Assembly: GCA_002747035.1 (NCBI GenBank)
Contig: PDRZ01000024.1
Coordinates: 21,546-85,545 of the forward strand
Source: Rhodobacterales bacterium
Lineage (GTDB): Bacteria > Pseudomonadota > Alphaproteobacteria > Rhodobacterales > Rhodobacteraceae
Direction of reading: 5' to 3'
Length of the DNA stretch: 64,000 bases
Position 1 is the first letter of the stretch; each line of letters opens with the position of its first letter. The position numbers and the translations under genes are program-made. Positions 43,577 through 52,720 of this stretch are shown here, in pieces. The notes under the pieces were generated by a model. That model saw nothing but the letters and a program-made list of their open reading frames with translations, searched no databases and had not been told where the DNA came from.

Positions 43577-44769
43577 AGCCGGAAAAAGAGGGACTTGAGA
43601 TAGCCGCTCTCGGCCAGTTGCGGCAACAACGGATGGTCTGGCCCGGCAAAACCGGTATGGATCAACTGGGCCTGTCGCCCTGCCCGCCCGATCCCCCGGA
43701 TCGACGCGCCCCGAAACCTGTTCAAATCGGCGGCGTGGGAACAGGAGCACAGCCCAAGGTATCCCCCCGGTGCCACCAGTGGCGCAGCCAGCCGCGCCAC
43801 ACGCTCATAGGCGCGCAACCCGGCATCCAGCGCCTGTTTTGACGGTGCAAAGGCCGGGGGATCACAGATCACCACGTCAAACTCGGCCCCCTCTTCGGAC
43901 AGCCTGGCCAACGTGTCAAACGCATCTCCACGCCGGGTGTCAAACCGGTCGGCACGCCCCGCGGCTTTGGCCCCCTGACGCGCAAGCTTCAGCGCCGGCT
44001 CGGACCCATCCACGGCCAATGCCTGCTCTGCGCCCCCCGCCAGACAGGCCAGAGAAAACCCACCCACATGGGAAAACACGTCCAGAACCCGCGCCCCCCG
44101 CGCCAGCGAGGCGGCAAAGTGATGGTTCGGACGCTGATCGAAAAACAGCCCGGTTTTCTGCCCCCCCATAAGGTCGGCCATATAGGTGGCCCCGTTCATC
44201 TCCACCGGCACGGGCGCGGTGGGGGCTGTGCCAACCAAGACCTCCTGCCCGTCCTCAAGCCCCTCAAGCTGACGCGCCCGCCCGCTGGCATTCTTGATGA
44301 CACAGGTCACGCCGGTGACCGAGACAAGAGCCGCAGTCAGCTCGTCCAGCAACACCTCGGACCAGGCCGCATTGGGTTGGATCACACAGATATCGCCGAA
44401 CCGGTCAATGATAACACCGGGCAGCCCATCCGCCTCGGCATGGACCAACCGATAAAACGGGGTCGCGTAAAGCCGGGCGCGCATGTCAAGCGCGCGGCCA
44501 ATCCGGGTTTCAAACCACGCCCGGCCGATCCGGGCCTCGGGATCGCGGTCCAACATGCGACAGATGATTTTCGATCCTGTATTGACAGTAACAACACCAA
44601 GCGGGCGGCGCTCACCATCTTCCAGCGCAGCCAGCGCACCGGGTGCAAGCGCCTTGGTACGCCGGTCTGTCACCAGTTCATTGGCAAACACCCAGGGCGC
44701 GCCATGCCGGATTTTGCGGGCATCGGATTTCGGTTTCAGGCGAACAATAGGATAAGGGGACGACATCAT
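43573..44769 (-). CDS. Class I SAM-dependent rRNA methyltransferase, RlmI-like (PUA plus methyltransferase)
   Basis: 398 residues: N-terminal PUA-like domain (IVRLKPKSDARKIRHGAPWV), a middle EEHEE-like part, and a Rossmann methyltransferase with VLDVFSHVGGFSLACLAGG and the catalytic-type motif VVICDPPAFAPSK. Relatives (RlmI/YccW) make 5-methylcytosine in 23S rRNA; the target base is inferred. AAGGGG precedes two adjacent ATGs. Followed by the PIN gene with a four-base overlap. Confidence 0.9.
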   Translation of the reverse strand: MMSSPYPIVRLKPKSDARKIRHGAPWVFANELVTDRRTKALAPGALAALEDGERRPLGVVTVNTGSKIICRMLDRDPEARIGRAWFETRIGRALDMRARLYATPFYRLVHAEADGLPGVIIDRFGDICVIQPNAAWSEVLLDELTAALVSVTGVTCVIKNASGRARQLEGLEDGQEVLVGTAPTAPVPVEMNGATYMADLMGGQKTGLFFDQRPNHHFAASLARGARVLDVFSHVGGFSLACLAGGAEQALAVDGSEPALKLARQGAKAAGRADRFDTRRGDAFDTLARLSEEGAEFDVVICDPPAFAPSKQALDAGLRAYERVARLAAPLVAPGGYLGLCSCSHAADLNRFRGASIRGIGRAGRQAQLIHTGFAGPDHPLLPQLAESGYLKSLFFRL

Positions 44770-44808
44770 GCCATCCCCTTAACGTAAATCGGTTCTGAAA
44801 GAAAAGGC

Positions 44809-45501
44809 TCAGAACAAACCGTTTGTCCGGTCTCCGCTTTCAAGCGGAGTCAGGTTGCGCGTTACGACGGGCGTTTCGGGAACAACCCTGATCGGTTTGG
44901 TGGCGATCACCTGCTCTTGCGTTTCCCCTCCCATCTGGGTGCGCAGAACGTTGGTCAGGTGGGCGCTGATGCGCTTTTTCTGGGTCACACCGTTGCGTTC
45001 GGCGGCAATGGCCCGCGCCCCGCCAAAAGCTTTCAGGTCGGCTTTGACCACACGGCCCTCGGTCACGGGTTGAAGCGTTTCAGGGTTCAGAAAGTTGATC
45101 TTGAAGCTTATCGAATGCACCCCGCCGGTGGTATAGCGCGCCTTTTCGGTCAGCGCGTGAAACCGGGTCACTTCAACATCCACCAGAACCGGCACACCGG
45201 TTTCGGTGCTGGGAATGGCATTGGCCATGGCCCCTTCGAAAATCTTCTGTACCTGAACGTGGCGATCCCCCAACGGCTCCCCGCGCCAGACGATATCGCC
45301 CGGGGGGTAATACAGGTTGGCCTCAGACACTTTCAGTTCGCGCGGCACACGGACCTGATAGCTTTCCACCTTCATGGCGGGGGCGATTATAGCAGAATTC
45401 GGCGCCTCATACGGCGCGTTTCGCGATGCCACATCCATGGATGCACATCCGGCTGTGGTCAGCCCCATAATGATCATTGCAACGGCTCGAACAGTTTTCA
45501 T
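44809..45501 (-). CDS. Putative lipoprotein, DUF6778-like
   Basis: 230 residues with a lipoprotein signal (MKTVRAVAMIIMGLTTAGCA; lipobox TAGC). The mature domain has VLVDVEVTRFHALTEKARYT, which resembles a family of uncharacterised Rhodobacteraceae lipoproteins that I think is DUF6778; this name is not certain. Single gene, same strand as the methyltransferase, about 40 bases apart. Confidence 0.7.
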   Translation of the reverse strand: MKTVRAVAMIIMGLTTAGCASMDVASRNAPYEAPNSAIIAPAMKVESYQVRVPRELKVSEANLYYPPGDIVWRGEPLGDRHVQVQKIFEGAMANAIPSTETGVPVLVDVEVTRFHALTEKARYTTGGVHSISFKINFLNPETLQPVTEGRVVKADLKAFGGARAIAAERNGVTQKKRISAHLTNVLRTQMGGETQEQVIATKPIRVVPETPVVTRNLTPLESGDRTNGLF

Positions 45502-45733
45502 GCTCTTTCTCCTTCGGTTCTAGGCGGCTTCCGCGTTTTTTTTTGATCCGGTGTCGGATTGCGCCCATGCCTCTATGGGGGCCAGGATGCGTGGGAATTG
45601 AGACAAAACTTGGGCAAATTATCGGGAAATTCAGGGTATTGTTTCGCCCAGACCTTCAATACTGCGCCGTTTCGGCAACAAACCCCGGGTTCCCAAGACT
45701 TCCCCGGGTTTCGCGGCGCGCATTACCGGGCGC

Positions 45734-45747
45734 ATTGACGGGTCAAT
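45734..45747. promoter_or_regulatory. 14-bp palindrome upstream of edd
   Basis: ATTGACGGGTCAAT is a perfect 6-2-6 dyad, 126 bases upstream of the edd start. It could be an operator; I know of no matching regulator. Confidence 0.4.
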
Positions 45748-45776
45748 CGCCGGGCGCGCAATGATTGCCCCCAGCT

Positions 45777-45790
45777 TGTTTGCGCTAACC
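45777..45790. promoter_or_regulatory. LacI-type operator-like dyad upstream of edd
   Basis: TGTTTGCGCTAACC matches the pattern TGTTAGCGCTAACA at 12 of 14 bases and has a CG-centred dyad typical of LacI-family sites. It is 83 bases upstream of the edd start. In Rhodobacter a LacI-family regulator, CceR, controls Entner-Doudoroff genes; its exact motif is recalled from memory, so the link is tentative. Confidence 0.4.
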
Positions 45791-45872
45791 CAAGCTGCTA
45801 GGACAGCAACGGCACCGTCATATGCCCTCAGGGACATGCCGGACAACGCCGCACAGCAGACAGGAGCCCGAG

Positions 45873-47732
45873 ATGACGTTGAATGCCACGGTTGCCAGGG
45901 TCACCCAGCGGATCATGGATCGGTCCTCCCCCACCCGCCGCGCCTATCTTGATCGAATGCGGGCGGCAGGGCACGAAGGGCCTGCGCGGGCGCATCTGGG
46001 CTGTTCAAACCAGGCCCACGCCTATGCCGGTGTGCCACAGGATCAAACCGCGCTGGCCACCACGCGCGCGCCCAACCTCGGGATCATCACCGCCTATAAC
46101 GACATGCTTTCGGCGCATCAGCCCTTTGCCGCCTATCCCGACCTGATCAAATCTGTAGCGCGCGACATGGGGGCAACCGCTCAGGTGGCAGGTGGCGTTC
46201 CGGCCATGTGCGACGGGGTAACCCAGGGGACGGATGGCATGGAGCTTTCGCTGTTTTCCCGCGACGTGATTGCACTCTCTGCCACGGTTGCGCTGAGCCA
46301 CAACACCTTTGACGCCGTCGCGTATCTTGGCACCTGTGACAAGATCGTGCCGGGCCTTGTCATGGCCGCCGCCGGGTTTGGTCACCTGCCCACCGTGTTC
46401 CTGCCCGGCGGTCCCATGCCCTCGGGGCTTCCCAATGATGAAAAAGCCGAAGTGCGCAAGAAGTTCGCCGCTGGTGAAGTGGACCGCGCTGCCTTGATGG
46501 CCGCTGAAATGGCCGCCTATCACGGGCCGGGCACATGTACGTTTTATGGCACGGCCAACACCAACCAGATGCTGATGGAGATCATGGGTCTGCACCTGCC
46601 CGGGGCCTCCTTTGTGCCCCCCGACACCGATCTGCGCCACGCGCTGACCCGGGCCAGCACCCGCACCGTTCTGGACCGCACCGCCTTGGGGGACATGTAT
46701 ACCCCGCTTTACGATGTGCTGGACGAACGGGCCTTTGTGAATGGTATGGTGGGGCTGATGGCCACGGGCGGCTCCACAAACCTCGTGCTGCACCTGCCCG
46801 CCATGGCGCGCGCGGCCGGGATCATTCTGACACTGGAAGACTTTGCCGAACTCAGCGCGATTGTCCCCCTGATCGCCCGCGTTTATCCCAACGGACTGGC
46901 TGATGTGAACCATTTCCACGCCGCCGGGGGCATGTCGCACATGATCCGCGAATTGCTGGGGGCCGGGTTGCTGCACAGCGACGTAACCACCCTGTTGGGC
47001 AAGGGGCTTGAGGCGTATTGCCAGGAACCAAAACTTGGCGAAGGCGCGCTGACATGGACCCCCGCGCCCACGCGCTCGTTGAACACCCGCATCCTGCGCC
47101 CTGTTTCCGATCCGTTCCAGCCCACCGGCGGGCTGGCGCATCTGACCGGCAACCTTGGTCAGGGCATCATCAAGATTTCCGCCGTCAAACCCGGCCACCG
47201 GCTGATTGAGGCCCCCGCACGGGTATTTGCAACCCAAGAGGCGGTGAAAGACGCATTCAACGCAGGAGAGTTGACCGACGACACCGTAATCGTTCTGCGG
47301 TTTCAGGGGCCACAGGCCAACGGGATGCCGGAACTCCATGGGCTGACCCCGGTGCTAAGCGTGATGCAGGATCGCGGATTGCGCGTGGCTCTGGTGACCG
47401 ACGGGCGCATGTCCGGCGCGTCGGGCAAAATCCCGGCGGCCATCCATATCGCCCCCGAGGCCCTGTCGGGCGGTCCCCTCGCGCGCATTCGCGATGGGGA
47501 TGTCATCCGGCTGGATGCCGAAAACGGTGTGCTGGAGGTTATGGCGGACGGATTTGATGACCGCCCCCCCGTGACCGCGGATCTGAGCGCCCAACACACC
47601 GGAACGGGGCGCGAATTGTTCGCCCTGTTCCGCGCCCATGCCTCCCAAGCCACAACCGGAGCGTCGCCCCTGTTTACCCCCCCGGTCGCGCCTCTGGCCA
47701 ACCCTCTGGCCACGCCCGTCAAAGAAACCTGA
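45873..47732 (+). CDS. edd: 6-phosphogluconate dehydratase
   Basis: Dehydrates 6-phosphogluconate to KDPG in the Entner-Doudoroff pathway. 619 residues, IlvD/Edd family, with the Fe-S cysteines in GVPAMCDGVTQG and VAYLGTCDKIVPG and LFSRDVIALS. CAGGAGCC precedes ATG 45873; a longer frame to 45822 lacks support. The last 20 or so residues (PLFTPPVAPLANPLATPVKE) are proline-rich, a modest extension over typical Edd. eda follows after 10 bases. Confidence 0.96.
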   Translation: MTLNATVARVTQRIMDRSSPTRRAYLDRMRAAGHEGPARAHLGCSNQAHAYAGVPQDQTALATTRAPNLGIITAYNDMLSAHQPFAAYPDLIKSVARDMGATAQVAGGVPAMCDGVTQGTDGMELSLFSRDVIALSATVALSHNTFDAVAYLGTCDKIVPGLVMAAAGFGHLPTVFLPGGPMPSGLPNDEKAEVRKKFAAGEVDRAALMAAEMAAYHGPGTCTFYGTANTNQMLMEIMGLHLPGASFVPPDTDLRHALTRASTRTVLDRTALGDMYTPLYDVLDERAFVNGMVGLMATGGSTNLVLHLPAMARAAGIILTLEDFAELSAIVPLIARVYPNGLADVNHFHAAGGMSHMIRELLGAGLLHSDVTTLLGKGLEAYCQEPKLGEGALTWTPAPTRSLNTRILRPVSDPFQPTGGLAHLTGNLGQGIIKISAVKPGHRLIEAPARVFATQEAVKDAFNAGELTDDTVIVLRFQGPQANGMPELHGLTPVLSVMQDRGLRVALVTDGRMSGASGKIPAAIHIAPEALSGGPLARIRDGDVIRLDAENGVLEVMADGFDDRPPVTADLSAQHTGTGRELFALFRAHASQATTGASPLFTPPVAPLANPLATPVKET

Positions 47733-47742
47733 AAGATACCCC

Positions 47743-48396
47743 ATGACCCCCGAAGAAATCAGCATCGCAACCCTGCGCCTGTGTTCCCTTGCCCCGGTGA
47801 TCCCGGTGCTGGTGATTACGGATCTGGCCGACGCCGTGCCGCTGGCTACCGCGCTTGTTACGGGCGGATTGCCTGTTCTGGAGGTCACTCTGCGCACCCC
47901 GGTCGCTTTGGACGCCATGGCCGCCATGGCGGGCGTGGCGGGCGGGGTGGTGGGTGCCGGAACCGTTCTGACCCCCCGGGACGTCACCGCCGTGAAACAG
48001 GTCGGCGGCAAATTCGCGGTCTCCCCCGGCGCGACTGACAGGTTGCTGGAAGCATGTGAAACCGCCGACCTGCCGCTTTTGCCCGGCGCGGCCACGGCAA
48101 GCGAAGCGATGCGCCTGCTCGAGCGTGGCTATCGCGTTCAGAAGTTCTTTCCCGCAGAAAGCGCGGGCGGTGCCCCCGCATTGAAAGCCATCGGCGCGCC
48201 CCTGCCCCAGATCACCTTTTGCCCGACCGGCGGTGTGTCTCCGGGGAACGTGGACAGCTATCTGTCCCTGCCCAACACCCGCTGTGTGGGCGGAAGCTGG
48301 GTTGCGCCCGAATCCCTGATCGCGGCGCGTGACTGGGACGGGATCACCGCCCTTGCCCGCGCGGCATCGCGGCTCAGGGTCCCGATCAGGGGTTGA
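47743..48396 (+). CDS. eda: KDPG aldolase (2-dehydro-3-deoxy-6-phosphogluconate aldolase)
   Basis: Cleaves KDPG to pyruvate and glyceraldehyde 3-phosphate. 217 residues, with the catalytic Glu in VLEVTLRTP and the Schiff-base Lys in VQKFFPAES, and the phosphate-binding FCPTGGVS. Start at ATG 47743; upstream in-frame sequence belongs to edd in another frame. It overlaps the converging sugar dehydrogenase remnant by about 11 bases. Confidence 0.96.
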   Translation: MTPEEISIATLRLCSLAPVIPVLVITDLADAVPLATALVTGGLPVLEVTLRTPVALDAMAAMAGVAGGVVGAGTVLTPRDVTAVKQVGGKFAVSPGATDRLLEACETADLPLLPGAATASEAMRLLERGYRVQKFFPAESAGGAPALKAIGAPLPQITFCPTGGVSPGNVDSYLSLPNTRCVGGSWVAPESLIAARDWDGITALARAASRLRVPIRG

Positions 48397-48901
48397 TCCG
48401 GTAAAGCGATCTGCGGTCTTCCGACAGGGACCGGATTGCGCCTTGTGGCCCCTGCCGCATATCCCACACCCGCGCGGTGCCCCGCGTTGCAATCTTCCCG
48501 ATTTCCCGGGTGCCATCGGGGGCAGTATGGCGATGTGATCGAATTTCAACGACCCCACGCACATGAGTCCCCGCGCCCGGGGCCACCCTTTGCCATCGTG
48601 AATGGCAAACCCCGATGGCGCAACCGACGGGTCCCAGTAGAACACGGGCTGCTCCATCCCCGGTTTGCCGGTGCCTTCCCTGATCTTCGCGCCCGATCCA
48701 TCGACAGAAATGCGCAGGATCGACCCGTCGGGCAAATACCCGATCAACCAGGGCTCCACGAATCCCTCTGCGTGTTTCTCGATCCACACGGCCCCAAAGG
48801 GGCTTTGCGCCTCGCCCGACGTCACGAACGACCCAAGTGACGCAAAGGCCAAGTGACGCAAATGCAAATGCCTTCAAAAGAAACACCACAACCCGAACCA
48901 T
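48386..48901 (-). pseudogene. PQQ-dependent sugar dehydrogenase remnant
   Basis: A 171-codon open frame with a signal-like start (MVRVVVFLLKAFAFASLG). The recognisable part is in two other pieces: GMEQPVFYWDPSVAPSGFAI and VGSLKFDHIAILPP in the shifted frame, then RVWDMRQGPQGAIRSLSEDR and LYRINP back in the first frame. This is the C-terminal third of soluble aldose (PQQ) dehydrogenases (full size about 370). A 16-bp tandem duplication near 48840-48867 (TTTGCGTCACTTGG twice) shifts the frame by one, and a lost base in the G run at 48518-48522 restores it. The N-terminal propeller is missing. It is inactive. Confidence 0.75.
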
Positions 48902-49022
48902 TAAAGGACCTCCTGCCTTTCAACCCTTACATAGCAGGATTTGGTCATCTTCTTTCTTTTCTTTTCCGTGCGCTCAGAATAGGCTCCGCTTCGGACCTAA
49001 TGTTCCAATATGGGAGAAAAAC

Positions 49023-50219
49023 ATGAAAAAGCTGCTTATGGCCTCGGCCACAACTGCGCTGATGGCCGGTTCCGCATTCGCCGGAAGCCACGATAACGAA
49101 GTCAAACTTGGAATCATCCTGGGCTTTACCGGCCCCATCGAATCGCTGACCCCCGCCATGGCGGGCGGTGCCGAAGTCGCGATTCAGGAAGTCAGCGACA
49201 GCGGCAAACTGATGGGCGGCGCCAAGGTTATGCCGGTACGCGCCGACTCGACCTGTGTGGACGCGGCTGCAGCCAGCGCCGCTGCCGAACGCCTGATCAC
49301 CGCCGAAGGCGTGTCGGGCATCATGGGCGCGGATTGCTCGGGTGTGACCGGCGCGATTCTGGCCAATGTGGCCGTGCCAAACGGCATGGTTATGATCTCG
49401 CCCTCGGCTACGTCGCCTGGCCTGTCCACGGCCGAAGATAACGGCATGTTCTTCCGCACCGCGCCCTCCGATGCCCGCCAGGGCGAGGTGCTGGCCAATG
49501 TGCTGATCGAACGTGGCATCAAATCGGTCGCCGTGACCTATACCAACAACGACTATGGCAAAGGCCTGTCGGACAGCATCACCGCCGCTTACAAGGCGCT
49601 AGGGGGTGAAGTCACCGCCGTTACCGCGCACGAAGACGGCAAGGCCGACTATTCGGCGGAAGTTGCCACGCTGGCCGCTGCGGGTGGTGACGCGCTGGTG
49701 GTTGCCGGTTATGTGGACCAGGGTGGCCCCGGCGTGATCCGCGCCGCACTGGACACCGGTGCATTTGACACCTTTGCCCTGCCCGATGGCATGATCGGTT
49801 CCGCGCTGGAAGCCAACTTCGGCGATGAAATCGACGGCTCGATCGGCACCGTGCCCGGCAGCGACGCTGCGGACGCCTCGATGATCGTGGCCAAAGTGGC
49901 CGCCACCGGTGTGGACGCGTCGGGTCCTTACGTCGGCGAAAGCTATGACGCGGCGGCGCTGATCATGCTGGCGATGCAGGCGGCGAACTCGACCGATCCC
50001 AAGGCCTATTCGGCCAAGGTCATGGACGTGGCCAACGCACCGGGCGAAAAAATCGCCGCCGGTGAGCTTGGCAAGGCGCTTGAACTGATCGCGGCGGGCA
50101 AGGACATCGACTATGTCGGTGCCACTGCTGTTGAACTGATCGGCCCCGGTGAGGCCGCTGGTGGATATCGCGAGATTGAAATCAAGGCGGGCAAGATCAC
50201 CACGGCCAAGTACCGCTGA
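49023..50219 (+). CDS. Branched-chain amino acid type ABC transporter, substrate-binding protein
   Basis: 398 residues with a signal peptide (MKKLLMASATTALMAGSAFA) and the LivJ/amide-binding type I fold (VKLGIILGFTGPIESLTPAM, VMISPSATSPGL, FRTAPSDARQGEVLANVLIE). The Liv-type family also takes amides and urea-like molecules, so the ligand is not certain. GGGAG precedes ATG 49023. A hairpin follows and then the ATPase genes, so this is the first and probably most expressed gene of the operon. Confidence 0.93.
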   Translation: MKKLLMASATTALMAGSAFAGSHDNEVKLGIILGFTGPIESLTPAMAGGAEVAIQEVSDSGKLMGGAKVMPVRADSTCVDAAAASAAAERLITAEGVSGIMGADCSGVTGAILANVAVPNGMVMISPSATSPGLSTAEDNGMFFRTAPSDARQGEVLANVLIERGIKSVAVTYTNNDYGKGLSDSITAAYKALGGEVTAVTAHEDGKADYSAEVATLAAAGGDALVVAGYVDQGGPGVIRAALDTGAFDTFALPDGMIGSALEANFGDEIDGSIGTVPGSDAADASMIVAKVAATGVDASGPYVGESYDAAALIMLAMQAANSTDPKAYSAKVMDVANAPGEKIAAGELGKALELIAAGKDIDYVGATAVELIGPGEAAGGYREIEIKAGKITTAKYR

Positions 50220-50242
50220 TCCAATTCATGAAATCACAGGAG

Positions 50243-50267
50243 CAGCCCGGAGAAATCCGGGCTGTTT
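50243..50267 (+). terminator. Hairpin between the binding-protein gene and livG
   Basis: CAGCCCGGA (50243-50251) pairs with TCCGGGCTG (50256-50264) around GAAA, followed by TTTC. A leaky terminator or mRNA-stabilising hairpin here would let the binding protein be made in excess over the ATPases and permeases, as in many ABC operons. Confidence 0.7.
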
Positions 50268-50312
50268 CAATACAATAGATCACATAATTCATGTGACTTC
50301 GGGGGACGATAC

Positions 50313-51095
50313 ATGATTCGCGTAAGCGACGTGCACAAGCATTTCGGCGGGTTTCACGCGGTCGATGGGGCCACGCTTGAAATCGCTGATGGCTCGATTA
50401 CCGGGCTGATCGGGCCCAACGGGGCGGGTAAAACCACCTTGTTTAACGTCATCGCCGGGGTTCTGCCCCCCACCTCGGGCACGGTCACGATGCAGGGCGA
50501 AGACATCACCGGGCTGCCGCCCCATAAACTGTTTCACAAGGGGCTGCTGCGAACCTTCCAGATCGCCCATGAATTCGGCTCGATGACCTGTCGCGAAAAC
50601 CTGATGATGGTGCCGGACGGGCAATCGGGGGAAACCCTGTGGAACACCTGGTTTGGCCGCAAACGCATCGCCGATGAAGAACGCGCCCTGCGCGCCAAGG
50701 CCGACGAGGTGCTGGAATTCCTCACCATCAGTCACATTGCCGATCTCAAAGCGGGCGAAGTGTCGGGCGGACAGAAAAAGCTGCTGGAACTTGGCCGCAC
50801 CATGATGGTGGATGCCAGGATCGTGTTTCTCGACGAAGTGGGCGCAGGTGTGAACCGCACCCTGCTCTACACGATTGCCGATGCGATCAAGCGGTTGAAC
50901 CAGGAACGCGGCTATACCTTTGTCGTGATCGAACATGACATGGAATTCATCGGCCGCCTCTGTGACCCGGTGATCTGTATGGCCGAAGGCAAGGTGCTGG
51001 CGCAGGGGACGCTGGACGAGATCAAGGCCAATGACCAGGTGATCGAAGCCTATTTGGGCACCGGGCTGAAAAACAAGGACAAGGTAGGTGCATGA
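50313..51095 (+). CDS. livG: Liv-type ABC transporter ATP-binding protein (LivG type)
   Basis: 260 residues with Walker A GPNGAGKTTLFN, signature VSGGQKKLLELG and Walker B IVFLDEVGAGVNR. The Walker B Glu is intact, but the following residues are EVGAGVN where most have EPxAG. It energises the LivHM permeases. Next gene livF begins 87 bases later. Confidence 0.92.
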   Translation: MIRVSDVHKHFGGFHAVDGATLEIADGSITGLIGPNGAGKTTLFNVIAGVLPPTSGTVTMQGEDITGLPPHKLFHKGLLRTFQIAHEFGSMTCRENLMMVPDGQSGETLWNTWFGRKRIADEERALRAKADEVLEFLTISHIADLKAGEVSGGQKKLLELGRTMMVDARIVFLDEVGAGVNRTLLYTIADAIKRLNQERGYTFVVIEHDMEFIGRLCDPVICMAEGKVLAQGTLDEIKANDQVIEAYLGTGLKNKDKVGA

Positions 51096-51182
51096 CCCTG
51101 ATTTCCTGTTTTCTGACTTCTGCCTTCCCTCGCTGTGAAACCATTTGCGCTGGCCTCTGCCAGCGGTCGCAAGGAGCCTGAC

Positions 51183-52013
51183 ATGAGCAGCAACCCCTAT
51201 CAAGACGACCGTGGCAACAAGGACGCGTCGATCACCAATCCCGGCGGCGGGGCGCGGGAAATTCCCACCGGGCTGCATGGTAAAGCGACGCCCGCGCCCG
51301 GCACCCCTTTCCTGATCGGCGACTCGATGACCGGAGGCTATGGCAAGAGCGGGCCGGACATCCTGCATGATTGCACGATTGCGGTGAACCCGGGCGAAAT
51401 CGCCGTGATCGTCGGCCCCAACGGTGCCGGAAAATCCACCGCCATGAAGGCGGTGTTTGGAATGCTGAACCTGCGCCAGGGCTCGGTCAAGCTGGATGGC
51501 GAAGACATCTCGGCGCTGTCGCCCCAGGCACGGGTGCAAAAGGGCATGGGCTTTGTGCCCCAGACCCACAATATCTTCACCTCGATGACCGTGGAAGAAA
51601 ACCTTGAAATGGGCGCGTTCATCCGCCGCGACGATATTCGCGAGACAATGGAACAGGTCTATGACCTGTTCCCGATCCTGCGCGACAAACGCCATCAGGC
51701 GGCGGGCGAATTGTCCGGCGGTCAACGTCAACAGGTCGCCGTAGGCCGCGCGCTGATGACCCAGCCCAAGGTTCTGATGCTGGACGAACCCACCGCCGGG
51801 GTCAGCCCCATTGTCATGGACGAACTGTTTGACCGGATTATCGAAGTGGCGCGCACCGGATTGCCGGTGTTGATGGTGGAACAGAACGCCCGCCAGGCGC
51901 TTGAAATCGCGGATCGCGGCTATGTTCTGGTGCAAGGGGCCAATGCCCATACCGGAAGCGGCAAGGACCTGCTGGCCGACGACGACGTCCGCCAGAGCTT
52001 CCTTGGAGGATAA
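51183..52013 (+). CDS. livF: Liv-type ABC transporter ATP-binding protein (LivF type)
   Basis: 276 residues with Walker A GPNGAGKSTAMK, signature LSGGQRQQ, Walker B LMLDEPTAGVS. An extra N-terminal part of about 45 residues (MSSNPYQDDRGNKDASITNP) precedes the usual domain. AAGGAGCC 5 bases before ATG 51183 sets the start; a frame to 51135 is rejected. Next come three small exported ORFs, then the permeases. Confidence 0.92.
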   Translation: MSSNPYQDDRGNKDASITNPGGGAREIPTGLHGKATPAPGTPFLIGDSMTGGYGKSGPDILHDCTIAVNPGEIAVIVGPNGAGKSTAMKAVFGMLNLRQGSVKLDGEDISALSPQARVQKGMGFVPQTHNIFTSMTVEENLEMGAFIRRDDIRETMEQVYDLFPILRDKRHQAAGELSGGQRQQVAVGRALMTQPKVLMLDEPTAGVSPIVMDELFDRIIEVARTGLPVLMVEQNARQALEIADRGYVLVQGANAHTGSGKDLLADDDVRQSFLGG

Positions 52014-52016
52014 GTC

Positions 52017-52376
52017 ATGGCGCGGAGCGGACATATCCACGCGCTCACCCTCGCGGCGGTGCTGATGCCATCGACCGTGTTGGCAGACCTGTCCTGTGTT
52101 GCCGACCGGCAATGCCGGGGGGACGCGGTGAACATGTGTGCGCCCTCGACCCTGTCGGTGCGGCTGGACGGGGACGGGTGGCTCTGGATCGACCGTCAGG
52201 GGCCTTACACGGCACGCAAGCTTGTTCTGGCCGATGCGATCCGCTGGGAACTGCCCCATTTCGGGGGCAACCACGCGCTTGAGCTGCGCCCGGACGGCAG
52301 GTTCCAATACACCGGCAATCGCGGCAAACGGTATACCGGCCAATGTACCGGCCAATATCAGGAGAGCGCCACATGA
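52017..52376 (+). CDS. Small exported protein inside the Liv operon, function unknown
   Basis: 119 residues with a signal peptide (ALTLAAVLMPSTVLADLSCV) and four cysteines in the mature part (CVADRQCRGDAVNMC), suggesting two disulfides. No family I recognise. It begins 3 bases after the livF stop and overlaps the next ORF by four bases, so it is co-translated within the transporter operon. Confidence 0.7.
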   Translation: MARSGHIHALTLAAVLMPSTVLADLSCVADRQCRGDAVNMCAPSTLSVRLDGDGWLWIDRQGPYTARKLVLADAIRWELPHFGGNHALELRPDGRFQYTGNRGKRYTGQCTGQYQESAT

Positions 52377-52720
52377 TGATCCGGACCCTCGCTGCTGCGC
52401 TCTTGACGCTCGCCCTGCCCGCCCCCGCACTGGCCTTTCCCTGTAGCTTCCCCACGGAATGCTACGAAGCCGAGGCCTGTGGCGATGCCGGGTTTGCCAT
52501 TGACGTGAATCTGGCCGAAAAACGGGTCTCGACCGAATTCGGTGACCTCACCATCCTGACCGTCACGCGAACCGACAGCCTGATCACCCTGTTCGCCAGC
52601 GGAAGCGGCGCGGCATACCTGATGTCAACCACACGAGACACCGCGCGGCTTTCGACACATTCCAATGACGGGCCACAGGTCATCACCTATCTCGGCCATT
52701 GTAACGGAGCCTTTGAATGA
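52373..52720 (+). CDS. Second small exported protein inside the Liv operon, function unknown
   Basis: 115 residues with a signal peptide (MMIRTLAAALLTLALPAPAL) and cysteines in FPCSFPTECYEAEACGDAGF. Same general look as the previous ORF (short, Cys-rich, secreted) but no clear sequence match between them. ATGA overlap on both sides keeps it in the operon. Confidence 0.7.
   Translation: MMIRTLAAALLTLALPAPALAFPCSFPTECYEAEACGDAGFAIDVNLAEKRVSTEFGDLTILTVTRTDSLITLFASGSGAAYLMSTTRDTARLSTHSNDGPQVITYLGHCNGAFE

Noticed and set aside
50289-52430. A 713-codon open frame on the reverse strand
   Set aside because: It is the shadow of the livG, livF and small exported genes on the other strand; no family match, and the plus-strand genes have clear motifs.
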